Of a stretch of DNA of 64,000 nt, positions 29,101 to 37,970 are shown piece by piece; positions within the stretch are counted from its first letter, which is position 1; every line of letters begins with the position of its first letter. The notes below the pieces were generated by a model. That model was not told the origin of the DNA, did not search any database, and was given only the letters and a program-made list of their open reading frames with translations. This stretch comes from Gammaproteobacteria bacterium (GTDB taxonomy: Bacteria > Pseudomonadota > Gammaproteobacteria > Pseudomonadales > Azotimanducaceae_A): positions 81,997-145,996 of the forward strand of contig DUAT01000039.1 of assembly GCA_012960755.1 (NCBI GenBank), in the 5' to 3' direction. Made by a program: the position numbers and the translations under genes.

Positions 29101-29564
29101 GGTATCCCGGCACCCCCGGCTTCGTTATCTGGCGCCTCTTCATCGGCGTCAGAAGCAACCGCTTCTGCAAATTCCCATGTCGTGCCTCCCGATTCCCGCG
29201 CCTCAAGCCCGATGTCCACGCCAGTGATATCGATACCCATCATCAGCGCGCCGAAAAGCAGTTTGTTGCTATCGAATGTAATGCTGAGCACATCAATGCT
29301 CACCAGGTCCGGGTACCGGGACCAGTCAGGATTCTCAATGGCTATATTGCTGATTCGCACCTGGCTCTTTTCAGCCAGCGTAATCTGTATTGGACCATCG
29401 ATAGTGAGTCTGCGTCCTAGCAAACTGGAGAGAGTTTCTTCTGCTGGTGTCGTAACGACTGATGGGAAAACCAAAACCAGTATGACCAGGCTAAAGGCAG
29501 TTAACAGTAAACCTGCCAGCGAGCCGACGATTCTCCAGACTATCTTCCCGACACCTTTGCTCAA
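26121..29564 (-). CDS. AsmA family protein (AsmA/TamB-like)
   Basis: A 1147-residue envelope protein: one N-terminal transmembrane helix (about residues 9-35, GSLAGLLLTAFSLVILVLVF) and then a long beta-rich repeat region typical of AsmA-like proteins. The C-terminal AsmA domain has GRGMSTHELLSTLNGHMRLSGS-type sequence (about 965-1000). Members span the periplasm as lipid-conducting bridges between membranes. The substrate here is unknown; nearby lipid genes are consistent but not proof. Several acidic low-complexity stretches (for example around residue 140) are present. Confidence 0.85.
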   Translation of the reverse strand: MSKGVGKIVWRIVGSLAGLLLTAFSLVILVLVFPSVVTTPAEETLSSLLGRRLTIDGPIQITLAEKSQVRISNIAIENPDWSRYPDLVSIDVLSITFDSNKLLFGALMMGIDITGVDIGLEARESGGTTWEFAEAVASDADEEAPDNEAGGAGIPLLVDSVTLSDLTLNFADTSLSRPLVVEVQLIEEINAGDDYFDFLMSASVNEIPLQASGSVGTFDALLSGKGVEFNFSAELQKLDFKGSGYIPELQRLPELDSQWELVIFDMDDLLSSLGYLPFTEGDARIKVDTIHQDGSHRIITKGLIGQFQIDSEAHLSDFEEFRQIKLTLNASGASMGFLADLTGLPCLPIDHFELDLKLTKLNERVDLPVLKFSSDAMSMTLNGKIDDFKDPDTGSYKLGFQIPEVSGWQCMFGVFGFPDIPIDLVVEYSPNEKLDNRVTGRMSVPGMEMIFKADSMDYLDSEGAIAEVSVKGDFMKMWQGPAAGLNRPMPLDIHSDFVFREDSIELISLRGLVNDVDLLLTGQLEMSPFTANARLDLHGDLLTNVANILRVPIPSMGSIKKDQAWSMSADLAMNDKVIQITGLKLDLKDLGATAEIIVRQPFADRSTLATGTLLAADISKLPGLNLTLPAKNLKLDFEVAEASETVEEAGSATSVITFKAVNFTLGESDGHIELAPIRLDDYSTDFLIELTSRDLVDWSALVPNYTFPTATHQVLLKGSLARDELKLTKGIVRTGDDGEFFLSATGIYEPTRLEGSLLIEGHGNRLSSLGQGGSVEPPDQPFTVKTRFTQDESGIQLSPYEITVGESALQGFLIVVPGDPPTLTFQGTGEELDLSMLDLFAEDEESADDSGRLIPDWPLLNKPLGLMNADIDIKVDRLKIRNVTLYNLDAELDLQDSYFRIDKFSAASDLGTVTINGEIAPQAGAAGVEVSGKIDVENLVPVFWLTENDDPDLVPTLSGTAHVNGRGMSTHELLSTLNGHMRLSGSAGKVNSSGLDRFGGDILNQVASALNPLKEKSSTTDFLCSALVLDMVDGIVRLDPGLVVQTEKMNLFSRGKVDLNDESVDLQFSTRASKGLGLSAASIANNYLKIGGTLSNPRLAFAPKEALVASSAAVATGGLSALGVSVWNRMFANKNPCQKALDLDPKN

Positions 29565-29611
29565 AGATCCGCCTAAAAGTCCTTTTGGTTATGTCCAGGT
29601 CACTTCGATTG

Positions 29612-29636
29612 CAGCCTGGCTATCAAGACCAGGCTG
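29612..29636. terminator. Perfect hairpin downstream of the MaoC gene
   Basis: The arms CAGCCTGG (29612-29619) and CCAGGCTG (29629-29636) enclose a 9-base loop. The hairpin lies between the MaoC stop and the AsmA start on the minus strand. There is no T run, so it may attenuate rather than terminate. Confidence 0.4.
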
Positions 29637-29655
29637 GCTTTAGAGGGCACCTGAG

Positions 29656-30138
29656 CTAGCCATACATAAGTCGCGTCAACGATTCGGCAACACATACGGG
29701 CTTGTCGGACCCTTCCAGTTCAACGGTGACTTCACGCTTTAGCTGAATGGTATTTGGATTTTTCAACTCCGCACCCACCAGGCGGTGTAGTGCGCGTATT
29801 TTTGAGTTGACGGGAACCGGTGCCGGAAAGCGAACTTTATCCAGACCGTAATTGACACCCATATAAACACCCTCAACAGCTTCTGGTTTTTTTGGCGGAA
29901 TATTGGCACCCAGGTGAACGATCAACGACAAGGTTAGAAATCCATGGGCGATGGTGACTTTATAGGGCGATAATTCAGCAGACTTTTCCGGATCTATGTG
30001 AATAAACTGATGATCCAGGGTCGCATCTGCAAACAGGTTGATTCGATCCTGGTCTACTTCAAACCATTCACCCACTCCTTCTTCCTCACCCATTACGGAG
30101 TTGAATATTTCTAATGCTGCTTCTGCTTTTGTCGCCAT
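29656..30138 (-). CDS. MaoC family (R)-specific enoyl-CoA hydratase/dehydratase
   Basis: A 160-residue single hot-dog domain. The hydratase motif is seen as FADATLDHQFIHIDPEKS with AHGFLTLSL following (Asp and His catalytic pair). Members hydrate trans-2-enoyl-CoA to (R)-3-hydroxyacyl-CoA. The start MATKAEAAL at 30138 has AAGGA upstream; a longer in-frame reading from 30249 lacks support. It is divergent from the thiolase, and a role in beta-oxidation or hydroxyalkanoate precursors is inferred. Confidence 0.9.
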   Translation of the reverse strand: MATKAEAALEIFNSVMGEEEGVGEWFEVDQDRINLFADATLDHQFIHIDPEKSAELSPYKVTIAHGFLTLSLIVHLGANIPPKKPEAVEGVYMGVNYGLDKVRFPAPVPVNSKIRALHRLVGAELKNPNTIQLKREVTVELEGSDKPVCVAESLTRLMYG

Positions 30139-30313
30139 TGTGACTATTCCTTCGTAAAAAAAATCGCTAATTAATCGGGACCGGAGCATACCACAAGTTT
30201 TTGTATTTGATTTCCATGCATCTCTAAAATAGGATTCGATCCTCATCAATCAAGCTGAGCCGCAATTCTCAAAAAATGCTCAAGAACCAATACTCAAAAA
30301 ACCGGGAATAATT

Positions 30314-31489
30314 ATGAACGACGTATACATCGCCAACGGCGCACGCACTCCAATGGGTGGATTTCAAGGCAGTTTGCAGGACCTGACCGGTGTCGAACTG
30401 GGTGCGATCGCGATCAAGGAAGCGGTTCGCCGGGCAGGCATCGAACCTGTTAAGGTCGATGAGGTCATTATGGGTTGTGTACTTCCTTCTGGTCTGAAAC
30501 AGGGCCCTGCACGTCAGGCAGCCATCAATGCCGATATTCCCGTCGAAACAGGCGCCACAACCATTAACAAACTCTGTGGTTCAGGCATGAAAGCCACCAT
30601 GCTCGCGCACGACCTGATTAAAGCCGGTACCAACGAAATCATGGTCTCCGGGGGTATGGAAAGCATGAGTAATTCACCTTACCTGATGCCCAAAGCCCGA
30701 AGCGGATACCGAATGGGCCATATGGAGGTCCAGGACTCGATGTTCGTAGACGGTCTCGAAGATGCGAAAACCGGTCGATTAATGGGTTCCTTCGCCCAGG
30801 ATATGGCTGACAAGTATCAGATGACGCGGGAAGCCATGGATGCATTTGCCATCCAATCACTAAAACGGGCACAACAAGCCATAGTCGACGGTCATTTAAC
30901 CGCTGAAACTGTCCCGGTCACCATCAAGACCCGCAAGGGCGAGTTTACCGTGGTGGAAGACGAGCAACCCGGCAAGGCGAACCTGGAGAAGATCCCAACA
31001 CTGCGCCCTGCTTTTAAGGAAGACGGCAGTGTCACCGCGGCAAATTCCAGCTCAATATCCGATGGGGCTTCGGCCCTGGTGTTGGCCAGCGAGCGTGCAG
31101 TAAAAGAAAACAATCTCACCCCCATGGCACGTATTCTTGGTCATACAACCAATTCACGGCACCCTTCAGAATTTACCATTGCACCCGTTGGTGCGATCGA
31201 AAAGCTGCTCGCCAAACTCGACTGGACCCGGGATGATGTAGATCTGTTCGAGATCAATGAGGCGTTCGCCATGGTCACCATGGCGGCGATCCAGGATCTG
31301 GGTCTCGACCCTGAAAAGGTCAATGTCTATGGTGGTGCCTGTGCCCAGGGCCACCCGATTGGTTCAACCGGATCCAGAATTATTGTGACGCTAATGCACG
31401 CACTGAAGACACGGGGAAAACAGCGCGGCATCGCTGCTCTTTGTATTGGCGGCGGAGAGGCAACGGCAATCGCTATCGAATTGGTTTGA
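30314..31489 (+). CDS. Acetyl-CoA C-acetyltransferase (thiolase)
   Basis: A 391-residue thiolase of standard length. Nucleophile Cys88 sits in NKLCGSGMKA, the His in NEAFAMVTM (NEAF motif), and the C-terminal Cys/Gly block in CIGGGEATAIAIE. The GxCAQGHPIGSTGSR loop (GGACAQGHPIG) is also intact. It condenses two acetyl-CoA or performs the reverse thiolysis. It is followed by fabY on the same strand after 151 bases, which include a GCGGTG/CACCGC hairpin at 31501-31519 without a T run. Confidence 0.95.
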   Translation: MNDVYIANGARTPMGGFQGSLQDLTGVELGAIAIKEAVRRAGIEPVKVDEVIMGCVLPSGLKQGPARQAAINADIPVETGATTINKLCGSGMKATMLAHDLIKAGTNEIMVSGGMESMSNSPYLMPKARSGYRMGHMEVQDSMFVDGLEDAKTGRLMGSFAQDMADKYQMTREAMDAFAIQSLKRAQQAIVDGHLTAETVPVTIKTRKGEFTVVEDEQPGKANLEKIPTLRPAFKEDGSVTAANSSSISDGASALVLASERAVKENNLTPMARILGHTTNSRHPSEFTIAPVGAIEKLLAKLDWTRDDVDLFEINEAFAMVTMAAIQDLGLDPEKVNVYGGACAQGHPIGSTGSRIIVTLMHALKTRGKQRGIAALCIGGGEATAIAIELV

Positions 31490-31640
31490 AATTTGTCTTG
31501 GCGGTGACTTGTGCACCGCAAAAACGTACAATTACGGCAATGGATTAAGCTACTTCTTGCCAGGTGTCGCATGGAACGCCGAACACTTAACCAGAAGTTG
31601 CCTGTAATATTGGCCTTTTCGATCTTCAGGAGATATTTTT

Positions 31641-33485
31641 TTGTCACGTCTTCCCGTTATTGTCGGCTTTGGTGGTATTAACCCGGCCGGAAGAAGTTCG
31701 GCTCACCACGGTTACCGGCGTTTAGTGATCGATCAGTTGAGCGACCAGTTAGCAGATACGACTTACCAGTCCCTGGCGTCATTGATGAACCTCGACGATG
31801 CATCAGACCCACAGTACATTCGCGACCACACCCTGGTTCGAAAAATTGAAAAAAACCTGTTTGACCCTTCTGCAATACGTATTAACAAATTGGCACAACT
31901 CAGCCCGGTCGCAACAGACACCATGTCCTTTGTCCTCAAACGCAACCAGCTGCCTTCGGTGATTCCACCGGACTGGACCGTGAAGGATGCCGAGGAAGGT
32001 AAGGTCTTTGTAACCTGCAGTGACAATATGGAAATCCTGTTTCCGGACCAGCGGGTGTCACGGGTTCAATCCGGTGGACAATTGCCGACTGGTTTTGATC
32101 CAGGAACTCTCTACCAGTCCAGAAACCATCCCCGTGGATTACAACTGACCATCTATGCCGCTTCTGATGCACTGAATTCGCTGGGTATCGAATGGGACGA
32201 GGTGCGTCGCCGGGTTCCAGCTGACCAGATTTCTGTCTACGCCAGCAGCGCGATGGGCCAGTTAGATACCAACGGCGCTGGTGGGATGTTACAGGCTGCT
32301 CTAATGGGTAAACGGGTAACGTCGAAAAACTGTCCATTAAGTCTCGCCGAGATGACGGCTGATTTCGTCAACGCCTACATTTTAGGTAGTGTCGGTACAA
32401 CCGGTGCCAATATCGGTGCATGCGCCACATTCCTGTACAACCTGCGGCAGGGGATTCGCGATATTCAATCAGGAAAATTTCGCGCCGTTTTGGTGGGTGC
32501 CAGTGAAGCACCCATCACACCGGAAGTTATCGAAGGTTATCGTACGATGGGCGCGCTTGCTGAAGATGACGCGCTCAATAAGATTGATGGGATCGAAGGT
32601 CCTGCCGACAATAAACGGGCCTGTCGACCCTTTGCAGAAAACTGCGGCTTCACATTGTCTGAAGCTTCCCAATTTCTCATTCTGTTCGATGACGAACTCG
32701 CCATGGAAATGGCCGCCAACATTTACGGTGCAGTAGCTGATGTGTTTATTAATGCAGATGGTTTTAAGAAGTCCATCTCGGGCCCGGGTATAGGAAACTA
32801 CGTCACCATGGGTAAGTCCATGGGGGTGGCTCGATCCATTCTTGGTAAAGAATCACTCAGGCATCGAACCTATGTTCATGCGCATGGTACTGGCACACCA
32901 CAAAACAGGGTGACCGAGTCACATATTATCAACGAAATGGCGAAGACCTTCGGGATCAGAAACTGGCCGGTGGCAGCGATTAAGTCCTACCTCGGTCATT
33001 CCCTGGCGACCGCATCCGGTGACCAGATTGTAGCCTCGTTAGGTGTCTGGGAACATGGCCTGATACCCGGCATCAAAACAGTCGATAAGCTAGCGGACGA
33101 TGTCCACAACAGCAATCTGGATATTTTACTGGATCACAAGGAAATAGACCCTACAGAAATCGACGCCACTTTTATCAATACCAAGGGCTTTGGTGGCAAC
33201 AACGCCACGGCAACAATTCTGTCGCCGACAGTTGTCAAGAAAATGCTTTCGAAAAAATATGGCAGCAGTGCGCTGAAAAAACGAGATGCCGCGAACGAGC
33301 AGGTGCTGGAAAACACCAGGGCTTACGATGTAAAAACTATTGAGGGAAGCTCGCTGATATACAATTTTGGTGTTGGCGTCGTTGAAGGTGAAAGCCTGAC
33401 CCTCACTGATGAGACAATTTCTATTCCCGGGCATGAAAAGACTATAGACCTTTGCGTTGAAAATCCTTACGAGGATATGTCATAG
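31641..33485 (+). CDS. fabY: Beta-ketoacyl-ACP synthase FabY type
   Basis: A 614-residue ketosynthase, far longer than FabB/FabF and matching FabY of Pseudomonas (starts SRLPVIVGFGGINPAGRSS). The catalytic triad is present: Cys in NIGACATFLYN, His in HAHGTGTPQNR, and His in KSYLGHSLATASG. FabY starts fatty-acid synthesis from acetyl-CoA and malonyl-ACP in pseudomonads lacking FabH activity. The start is TTG 31641, supported by AGGAG at 31629-31633. The alpha/beta-hydrolase-fold gene follows 8 bases later. Confidence 0.93.
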   Translation: MSRLPVIVGFGGINPAGRSSAHHGYRRLVIDQLSDQLADTTYQSLASLMNLDDASDPQYIRDHTLVRKIEKNLFDPSAIRINKLAQLSPVATDTMSFVLKRNQLPSVIPPDWTVKDAEEGKVFVTCSDNMEILFPDQRVSRVQSGGQLPTGFDPGTLYQSRNHPRGLQLTIYAASDALNSLGIEWDEVRRRVPADQISVYASSAMGQLDTNGAGGMLQAALMGKRVTSKNCPLSLAEMTADFVNAYILGSVGTTGANIGACATFLYNLRQGIRDIQSGKFRAVLVGASEAPITPEVIEGYRTMGALAEDDALNKIDGIEGPADNKRACRPFAENCGFTLSEASQFLILFDDELAMEMAANIYGAVADVFINADGFKKSISGPGIGNYVTMGKSMGVARSILGKESLRHRTYVHAHGTGTPQNRVTESHIINEMAKTFGIRNWPVAAIKSYLGHSLATASGDQIVASLGVWEHGLIPGIKTVDKLADDVHNSNLDILLDHKEIDPTEIDATFINTKGFGGNNATATILSPTVVKKMLSKKYGSSALKKRDAANEQVLENTRAYDVKTIEGSSLIYNFGVGVVEGESLTLTDETISIPGHEKTIDLCVENPYEDMS

Positions 33486-33493
33486 CAGTTTAA

Positions 33494-34249
33494 TTGCGCC
33501 AACAGGATTCGAATATCAAGATAGAGGCAACAGGATCTACCCTCAACGTCGAAGTCAGCGGACCTGACAGCACACCGGCAGTACTACTTTGGAATGGCGC
33601 AGGCTGCACACTCCATATGTGGGATGTTGTCGTGTCTAAACTGGCCGATCGTTTCAGATTGGTCCGGTTTGATGTGCGAGGCACCGGTGAAAGCACCCCC
33701 GCAGAAGACCCTGAGAGCCAATATACGTTTGAACAGTATGCGACAGACGCGAACCTGATTCTCGATACCCTGAAAGTTTCAAAATGTCATGTATGGTCAA
33801 TGGCCTGGGGATCCCGGGCTGCCCTGGCTTATTGTTCCCTCAATCCGGCAAGGGTTATCTCGGCTGCGCTTTTTGACGCGAGCATTGGTGCCGCTGATCC
33901 TGAGGCGCAGAAAAGTGGTGCGAAACAGGCCGTGGCGCTGCAGATTGAATCTGGTGTAAGTCGATTCCAAAGACCAGAGGGCTGGAATGTGCATCAGGTT
34001 CCTGATGCCGTACCTGCAGCATTGGCTGCTGCCGCAAAGTTTGACCTGCGTGAGGCTGTAGCCAGGCTAACGATGCCTGTACTTGTTGCAACGGGGGATC
34101 ATGACCCTAATTTGGCATCAAGTCGGGAGTTGGAGGAGCTGGCAACGGACGCGCGATTGAAAATTTTCAAAAACGTAGGTCATGGTTCAGTTTTGCAAAG
34201 ACCGGATCTTGCTGCGGATGCTTTTGTTGAATTCCAGGCGTCGATCTGA
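33494..34249 (+). CDS. Alpha/beta-hydrolase-fold protein with Ala at the nucleophile position
   Basis: A 251-residue alpha/beta-hydrolase fold: WNGAG oxyanion loop (~33-37), FDVRGTGEST (~59-68) and the nucleophile elbow at about residues 100-106. The elbow reads WSMAWG where relatives have GHSWGG or similar, putting Ala104 in the place of the catalytic Ser. The acid (Asp202/Asp204 in GDHDP) and His230 (VGHGS) remain. It may be a pseudoenzyme or use a different chemistry. The start is TTG 33494 with no strong ribosome-binding site, 8 bases after fabY, so it is probably co-transcribed. A sequencing error cannot explain the elbow simply. Confidence 0.75.
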   Translation: MRQQDSNIKIEATGSTLNVEVSGPDSTPAVLLWNGAGCTLHMWDVVVSKLADRFRLVRFDVRGTGESTPAEDPESQYTFEQYATDANLILDTLKVSKCHVWSMAWGSRAALAYCSLNPARVISAALFDASIGAADPEAQKSGAKQAVALQIESGVSRFQRPEGWNVHQVPDAVPAALAAAAKFDLREAVARLTMPVLVATGDHDPNLASSRELEELATDARLKIFKNVGHGSVLQRPDLAADAFVEFQASI

Positions 34250-34347
34250 GAATCTTCGGCTTGATCTGATGGGGTTAAACGTTAAACCTGGCAAAACAAG
34301 TTTCGCTTTCAGTTACGTAGCAGACAGCAGTACGCCAGTTCATCCCT

Positions 34348-34905
34348 TCAATCCGGCTGTTTGGCTGGAATATGGGACTTGAACCAATCCAAATTGGATT
34401 CCATCAAATGTAGTATCTGTCGTGGTTCTGTAGGCCCGTGAGGTGCACGTGGGTAGATCACCATCCTGGTTTCGATACCACGAAGTTTCAGAGCTCGGTA
34501 AAGCGCGGTTCCCTGACCGAGTGGGACCCTTGCGTCAGCCTGGCCGTGCTGAATAAGTGATGGTGTTGCAGCGTTCTTTATGTGAAATAGTGGCGAGTGG
34601 TCCCTGTAAACCTTCTCCCTATTCCAGAATTCTCCATCGAAATAGTCAGGCAGAAATCCAGTAATGTCAGCAGTGCCATTGAAGTCGATCAGATTCGTGA
34701 CTGGCGCACCGATGGAAGCCGCTTTGAAACGATTGGTATGTGTCACTACCCAGGAGGTCATGAAACCACCATAACTCCATCCCATCACGCCAAGCTTATC
34801 CGGATCAGCGACCCCAATTTCAATAACATGGCCAACGCCAATCATCAGATCCCGGAAATCGCCACCCCCCCAGTCGTTCTTGTTGGCATGGTGACCAGAA
34901 CTTTT
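34348..34905 (-). pseudogene. Remnant of an S9 family prolyl oligopeptidase (catalytic domain only)
   Basis: About 185 residues of the C-terminal alpha/beta-hydrolase domain of an S9 acylaminoacyl/dipeptidyl peptidase: NDWGGGDFRDLM, the nucleophile motif GWSYGG, Asp in GQADARVP and His in RAPHG. A complete S9 protein has 600 or more residues with a propeller in front; here the sequence stops at about 34.9 kb and runs directly into an amidohydrolase fragment of the other strand. Therefore a truncated remnant, not a working peptidase. Confidence 0.75.
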
Positions 34906-35247
34906 CATGAGGCAGGGATTCCCATTGTCGTTGGCACGGATTCCGGATCATGGCCTCATTTTCTGAATTTGCTCCATGGGCCGACTACGGTACGTGAGAT
35001 GGAACTTTTAGTTGAACCCGGAATGGAACCAGCCGAGGTCATTGCGTCGGCTACAATTATTCCTGCCACGATGATGGGAATTGAGCATGAAGTTGGCAGC
35101 ATAGAAATTGGGAAACGTGCAAATTTGCTGATTCTGGAGGATGACCCACTACAAGATATTAGTTCACTAAAATCCTTATTGTGGGTTGTGAAGGATGGCA
35201 AAGCTTGGCATCCTAATGATTGGTTATATACTCCGCCAGCAAACTAG
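34893..35247 (+). pseudogene. Remnant of an amidohydrolase (C-terminal part)
   Basis: About 115 residues matching the end of imidazolonepropionase-like amidohydrolases: HEAGIPIVVGTDSG, then PTTVREMELLVEPGMEP and VGSIEIGKRANLLILEDDPL. The metal-binding N-terminal two thirds are missing. The open frame continues upstream to 34597 only because the antisense of the peptidase remnant happens to stay open. The join at about 34.89 kb is the same breakpoint that truncates the peptidase. Confidence 0.75.
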
Positions 35248-35432
35248 AGATCTTTGACCAATAGCATTTATCCTGCTCATTTGTAGTTTGATCGTGGCAA
35301 GGAGCTAAGGTAGTGGGGAATACGAATAACATTTTACCAACCTACTGATCAGTGATGATCGAATATCCGCGATGAACAGTGAATGACCCAGTACTGTAAC
35401 TTCCGCAATGGGTACATAAGCGCCTGTTCAAC

Positions 35433-36075
35433 TCAGGGAGCCGTAATCGATTTGATGATGGCTTCCTTTAGATTGATTGATACCAGAAAGGAATCGACGT
35501 TAACTTTTTCATTAGTGCCATGAATTCCATTCGCATTTTCTAACTCAACAAAAAACCCGGCACAAGGGGATGAGAGTTCATCACGATGCCGCCTTCACCC
35601 AACATAAATTCAAAGCTAAGGCCCTTGCGCTTGAAATGTTCAACGATTTTCACCGCGCCCTCATAGCCCATGACTTGTTATCAACCGCACCCCTGCCAAG
35701 CACAAAGCCATCTTTCACTTCACCTGAATAGGGTTCGAAATCCCAATCATCTTCCGTTCCTGGCTCAACGGGCACCACATCGTAGTGCGCATCGATCAAA
35801 ACGGGCCGCAGTGAGTCATCTGACCCGGCCCATTTGAAGATCAAACTGTAGTCATTGATCACGGTGACTTCTAATTCACTAAACACGCGCGGATAGGTTT
35901 TGCGAAGAAATTCGAGAAATTGATCGAAAGCTTCAACATCAAATTTCCTCGGGTCCTCGTGACTCACCGTCTTGATTTGAATCGCTTGTGAAAGGTGTTG
36001 CACCTCTATGGGTGACTCATCGGAAAAACACAATGAAGTCGTTAGCAGACAAACAAGAAATACAGCTTTCCTCAC
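35433..36075 (-). pseudogene. Broken M20 family metallopeptidase
   Basis: The N-terminal part (36075 to about 35650) is intact in one frame, with a signal peptide, the zinc ligands in LIDAHYDVVPVEPG and GRGAVDNKS. It then jumps to a second frame (GYEGAVKIVEHF to SHPLVPGF) and a third (ENANGIHGTNEKVN...), each matching successive pieces of the family but with a large internal deletion. The active-site Glu and dimerisation domain are largely gone. The start overlaps the VOC gene stop by 4 bases, so it once formed an operon with it. Confidence 0.8.
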
Positions 36076-36767
36076 CCGGCTTCAACCTGGATTTTCACAG
36101 GCGGCGTATTGTCAACGGAATACAATAAATCTTCGTCGGGCGCGGCTAGCATTGCACCGTACACGGCCTCGGGATATCGCATGTGCGGTCCTGGCGCATC
36201 GACACCCGGCTGGGATACACCACCCGATTCATCTTCATACTCCTGGGGTTTACGAAACCTCGCCAGCTCTCCCTCGGTAATACCTAACAGATCGACTACT
36301 TCAGGGTCTACCCATAGCTGGTTGTCTATAGGTTCATTCGAATAAGACAATTCCAGTGTGATGTTTTCAAGGCCGGCAAAATAAATTGACCGACATAGCC
36401 CATGCTCAATGGGTCCCAGCACGGGTACGCCTTTTGACCGCAACCTATCCCGCATTGCCATCAGTTCTGCATCATTACTGACTTTAAAGGCAAGGTGTTG
36501 CATAGTGCCGGGCGCACAATTTGCGCCTGCATTACCTGCATGTGAAACGCCCAGTGCGGGCTCGATTTTGGCAATGTCAGGGTTGTGAACAAAGGCGATA
36601 GAGCTTTCATCATTCAAACGTAGAAATGCATGAAAGGTGTTCTCCACGCCATGCATCCAGTACAGCGCCTGAAGTTCCATACCCAATTTCTCTGTGAAAT
36701 ATTCAATTTGGGCCTTCATGTCGCCGGTACAGATTGCAAGGTGGTGCAGACCTTCTACTTTATTCAT
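36072..36767 (-). CDS. VOC (glyoxalase/bleomycin-resistance/dioxygenase) family protein
   Basis: A 231-residue metal-dependent fold. The first betaalphabetabetabeta module (about residues 1-145) has VEGLHHLAICTGDM, TMQHLAFKV and NITLELSY, giving His, His and Glu metal ligands. The C-terminal ~85 residues are an extra extension (DPEVVDLLGITEGELARF). The start ATG 36767 follows AGGAG by 7 bases. The substrate is unknown. It is the intact gene of a former operon with the broken peptidase. Confidence 0.8.
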   Translation of the reverse strand: MNKVEGLHHLAICTGDMKAQIEYFTEKLGMELQALYWMHGVENTFHAFLRLNDESSIAFVHNPDIAKIEPALGVSHAGNAGANCAPGTMQHLAFKVSNDAELMAMRDRLRSKGVPVLGPIEHGLCRSIYFAGLENITLELSYSNEPIDNQLWVDPEVVDLLGITEGELARFRKPQEYEDESGGVSQPGVDAPGPHMRYPEAVYGAMLAAPDEDLLYSVDNTPPVKIQVEAG

Positions 36768-37025
36768 CACACGTCTCCTTTATTAGTAACACCTACTCTA
36801 TCACCGTGCCAGAAACCAGAACAACACCATTTTTCAACCAGATCCAACTTACATCATGATTAACTGAAAGCCTTTTCTGGGCAGATTCTTCCGCTTGTAG
36901 ATCAATCCGGGTCTTTACACAGCCCTGTTGAATTCATATTTTATACAGTTGACTCAAAATTAATCACGTTATCTGACATTTAACACAGCGGTAATGGCAC
37001 ATCCGCAGTGATCACCGGAGTAATC

Positions 37026-37913
37026 ATGTCAAGTAAAAGCATAGAACAGAGACATTCAGAAACAGCACTATTTGCCACCATCTGCAGGGCAGTCGCTGCA
37101 CTGGATGCAAAGAGCGAGACAAAAGACTTTCTAGCGATTAACTTCTTACCTGCCAAGGTCAGATTCTTCATCAAGTTTGACTGGGTCCGAAAAAATTTCA
37201 AAGCAAAGAATCAGAAAATGACACCGGGAGCATATGAATACCTAATTGCCAGAACCGCATATTTTGACGAGAGGTTCAAAGCGGGCTTGAAAAATGTCCC
37301 TCAGATCGTCTTGTTGGGTTCAGGTTATGACACCAGAACTTATCGTTTCGCCAATCTGAACAATTCTACAAAGATCTATGAACTGGATGCGCCAACAACG
37401 CAAGAAAGAAAACTAAAACACCTCCACAAGGCCAAGATCGATGTTCCTGACAACGTCACTATGATTCCGATCAATTTCAACAAGGGCTCGATTGTAGAAG
37501 CACTAAAAAACCAGGGTTATAACGACGCTACGAGTACACTTATTCTCTGGGAAGGAGTTTCAATGTATCTTGAGCCGAAAGCGGTTGAAGCGATACTGGA
37601 CTTTGTTTCCGGCAGCGACAAAAACACGATCGTATTTGATTACATCACTACAGTCACTGAGGACAACATTGACAGCCTTTACGGTGTTAAAGATTTTATG
37701 GAAACCTGGATCAAGCACCGTGAGGGTGAACCGTTCAGATTTTCCGTCGAGGAGCAAACAATAGAACGTTTGTTAAACCAGCACGGATTGAAACTGATCG
37801 ACAGCATGGATAGCATTGATATGCACAATGCCTATCTGTCAAAAGAACATGACCAGATCACGGGGTTTTTTAGATTCGCCGTTGCAGCGACACCTCCTGC
37901 ATCAAAAAGCTAA
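37026..37913 (+). CDS. SAM-dependent methyltransferase, leucine-carboxyl-methyltransferase (PPM) type
   Basis: A 295-residue class I methyltransferase of the TIGR00027/PPM-like group: YLIARTAYFDERF, LLGSGYDTRTYRF (SAM-binding loop), YELDAPTTQERK and LILWEGVSMYLEP. Small-molecule O-methylation is the usual activity, but the substrate is unknown. ATG 37026 follows GGAG by 5 bases. By eye the gene is richer in A+T than its neighbours and it sits alone among gene remnants, which suggests acquisition. Confidence 0.85.
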   Translation: MSSKSIEQRHSETALFATICRAVAALDAKSETKDFLAINFLPAKVRFFIKFDWVRKNFKAKNQKMTPGAYEYLIARTAYFDERFKAGLKNVPQIVLLGSGYDTRTYRFANLNNSTKIYELDAPTTQERKLKHLHKAKIDVPDNVTMIPINFNKGSIVEALKNQGYNDATSTLILWEGVSMYLEPKAVEAILDFVSGSDKNTIVFDYITTVTEDNIDSLYGVKDFMETWIKHREGEPFRFSVEEQTIERLLNQHGLKLIDSMDSIDMHNAYLSKEHDQITGFFRFAVAATPPASKS

Positions 37914-37970
37914 AACGCCAGTAAAGGATACAGACTGTGTGAAAAAAGCGGCGACCAGGAGACCCCGGCA

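Noticed and set aside
34597..35247. A 216-residue open frame on the plus strand
   Set aside because: Its first ~98 codons are antisense to the S9 peptidase remnant and only the rest is amidohydrolase-like, so it is a chimera across a deletion join.
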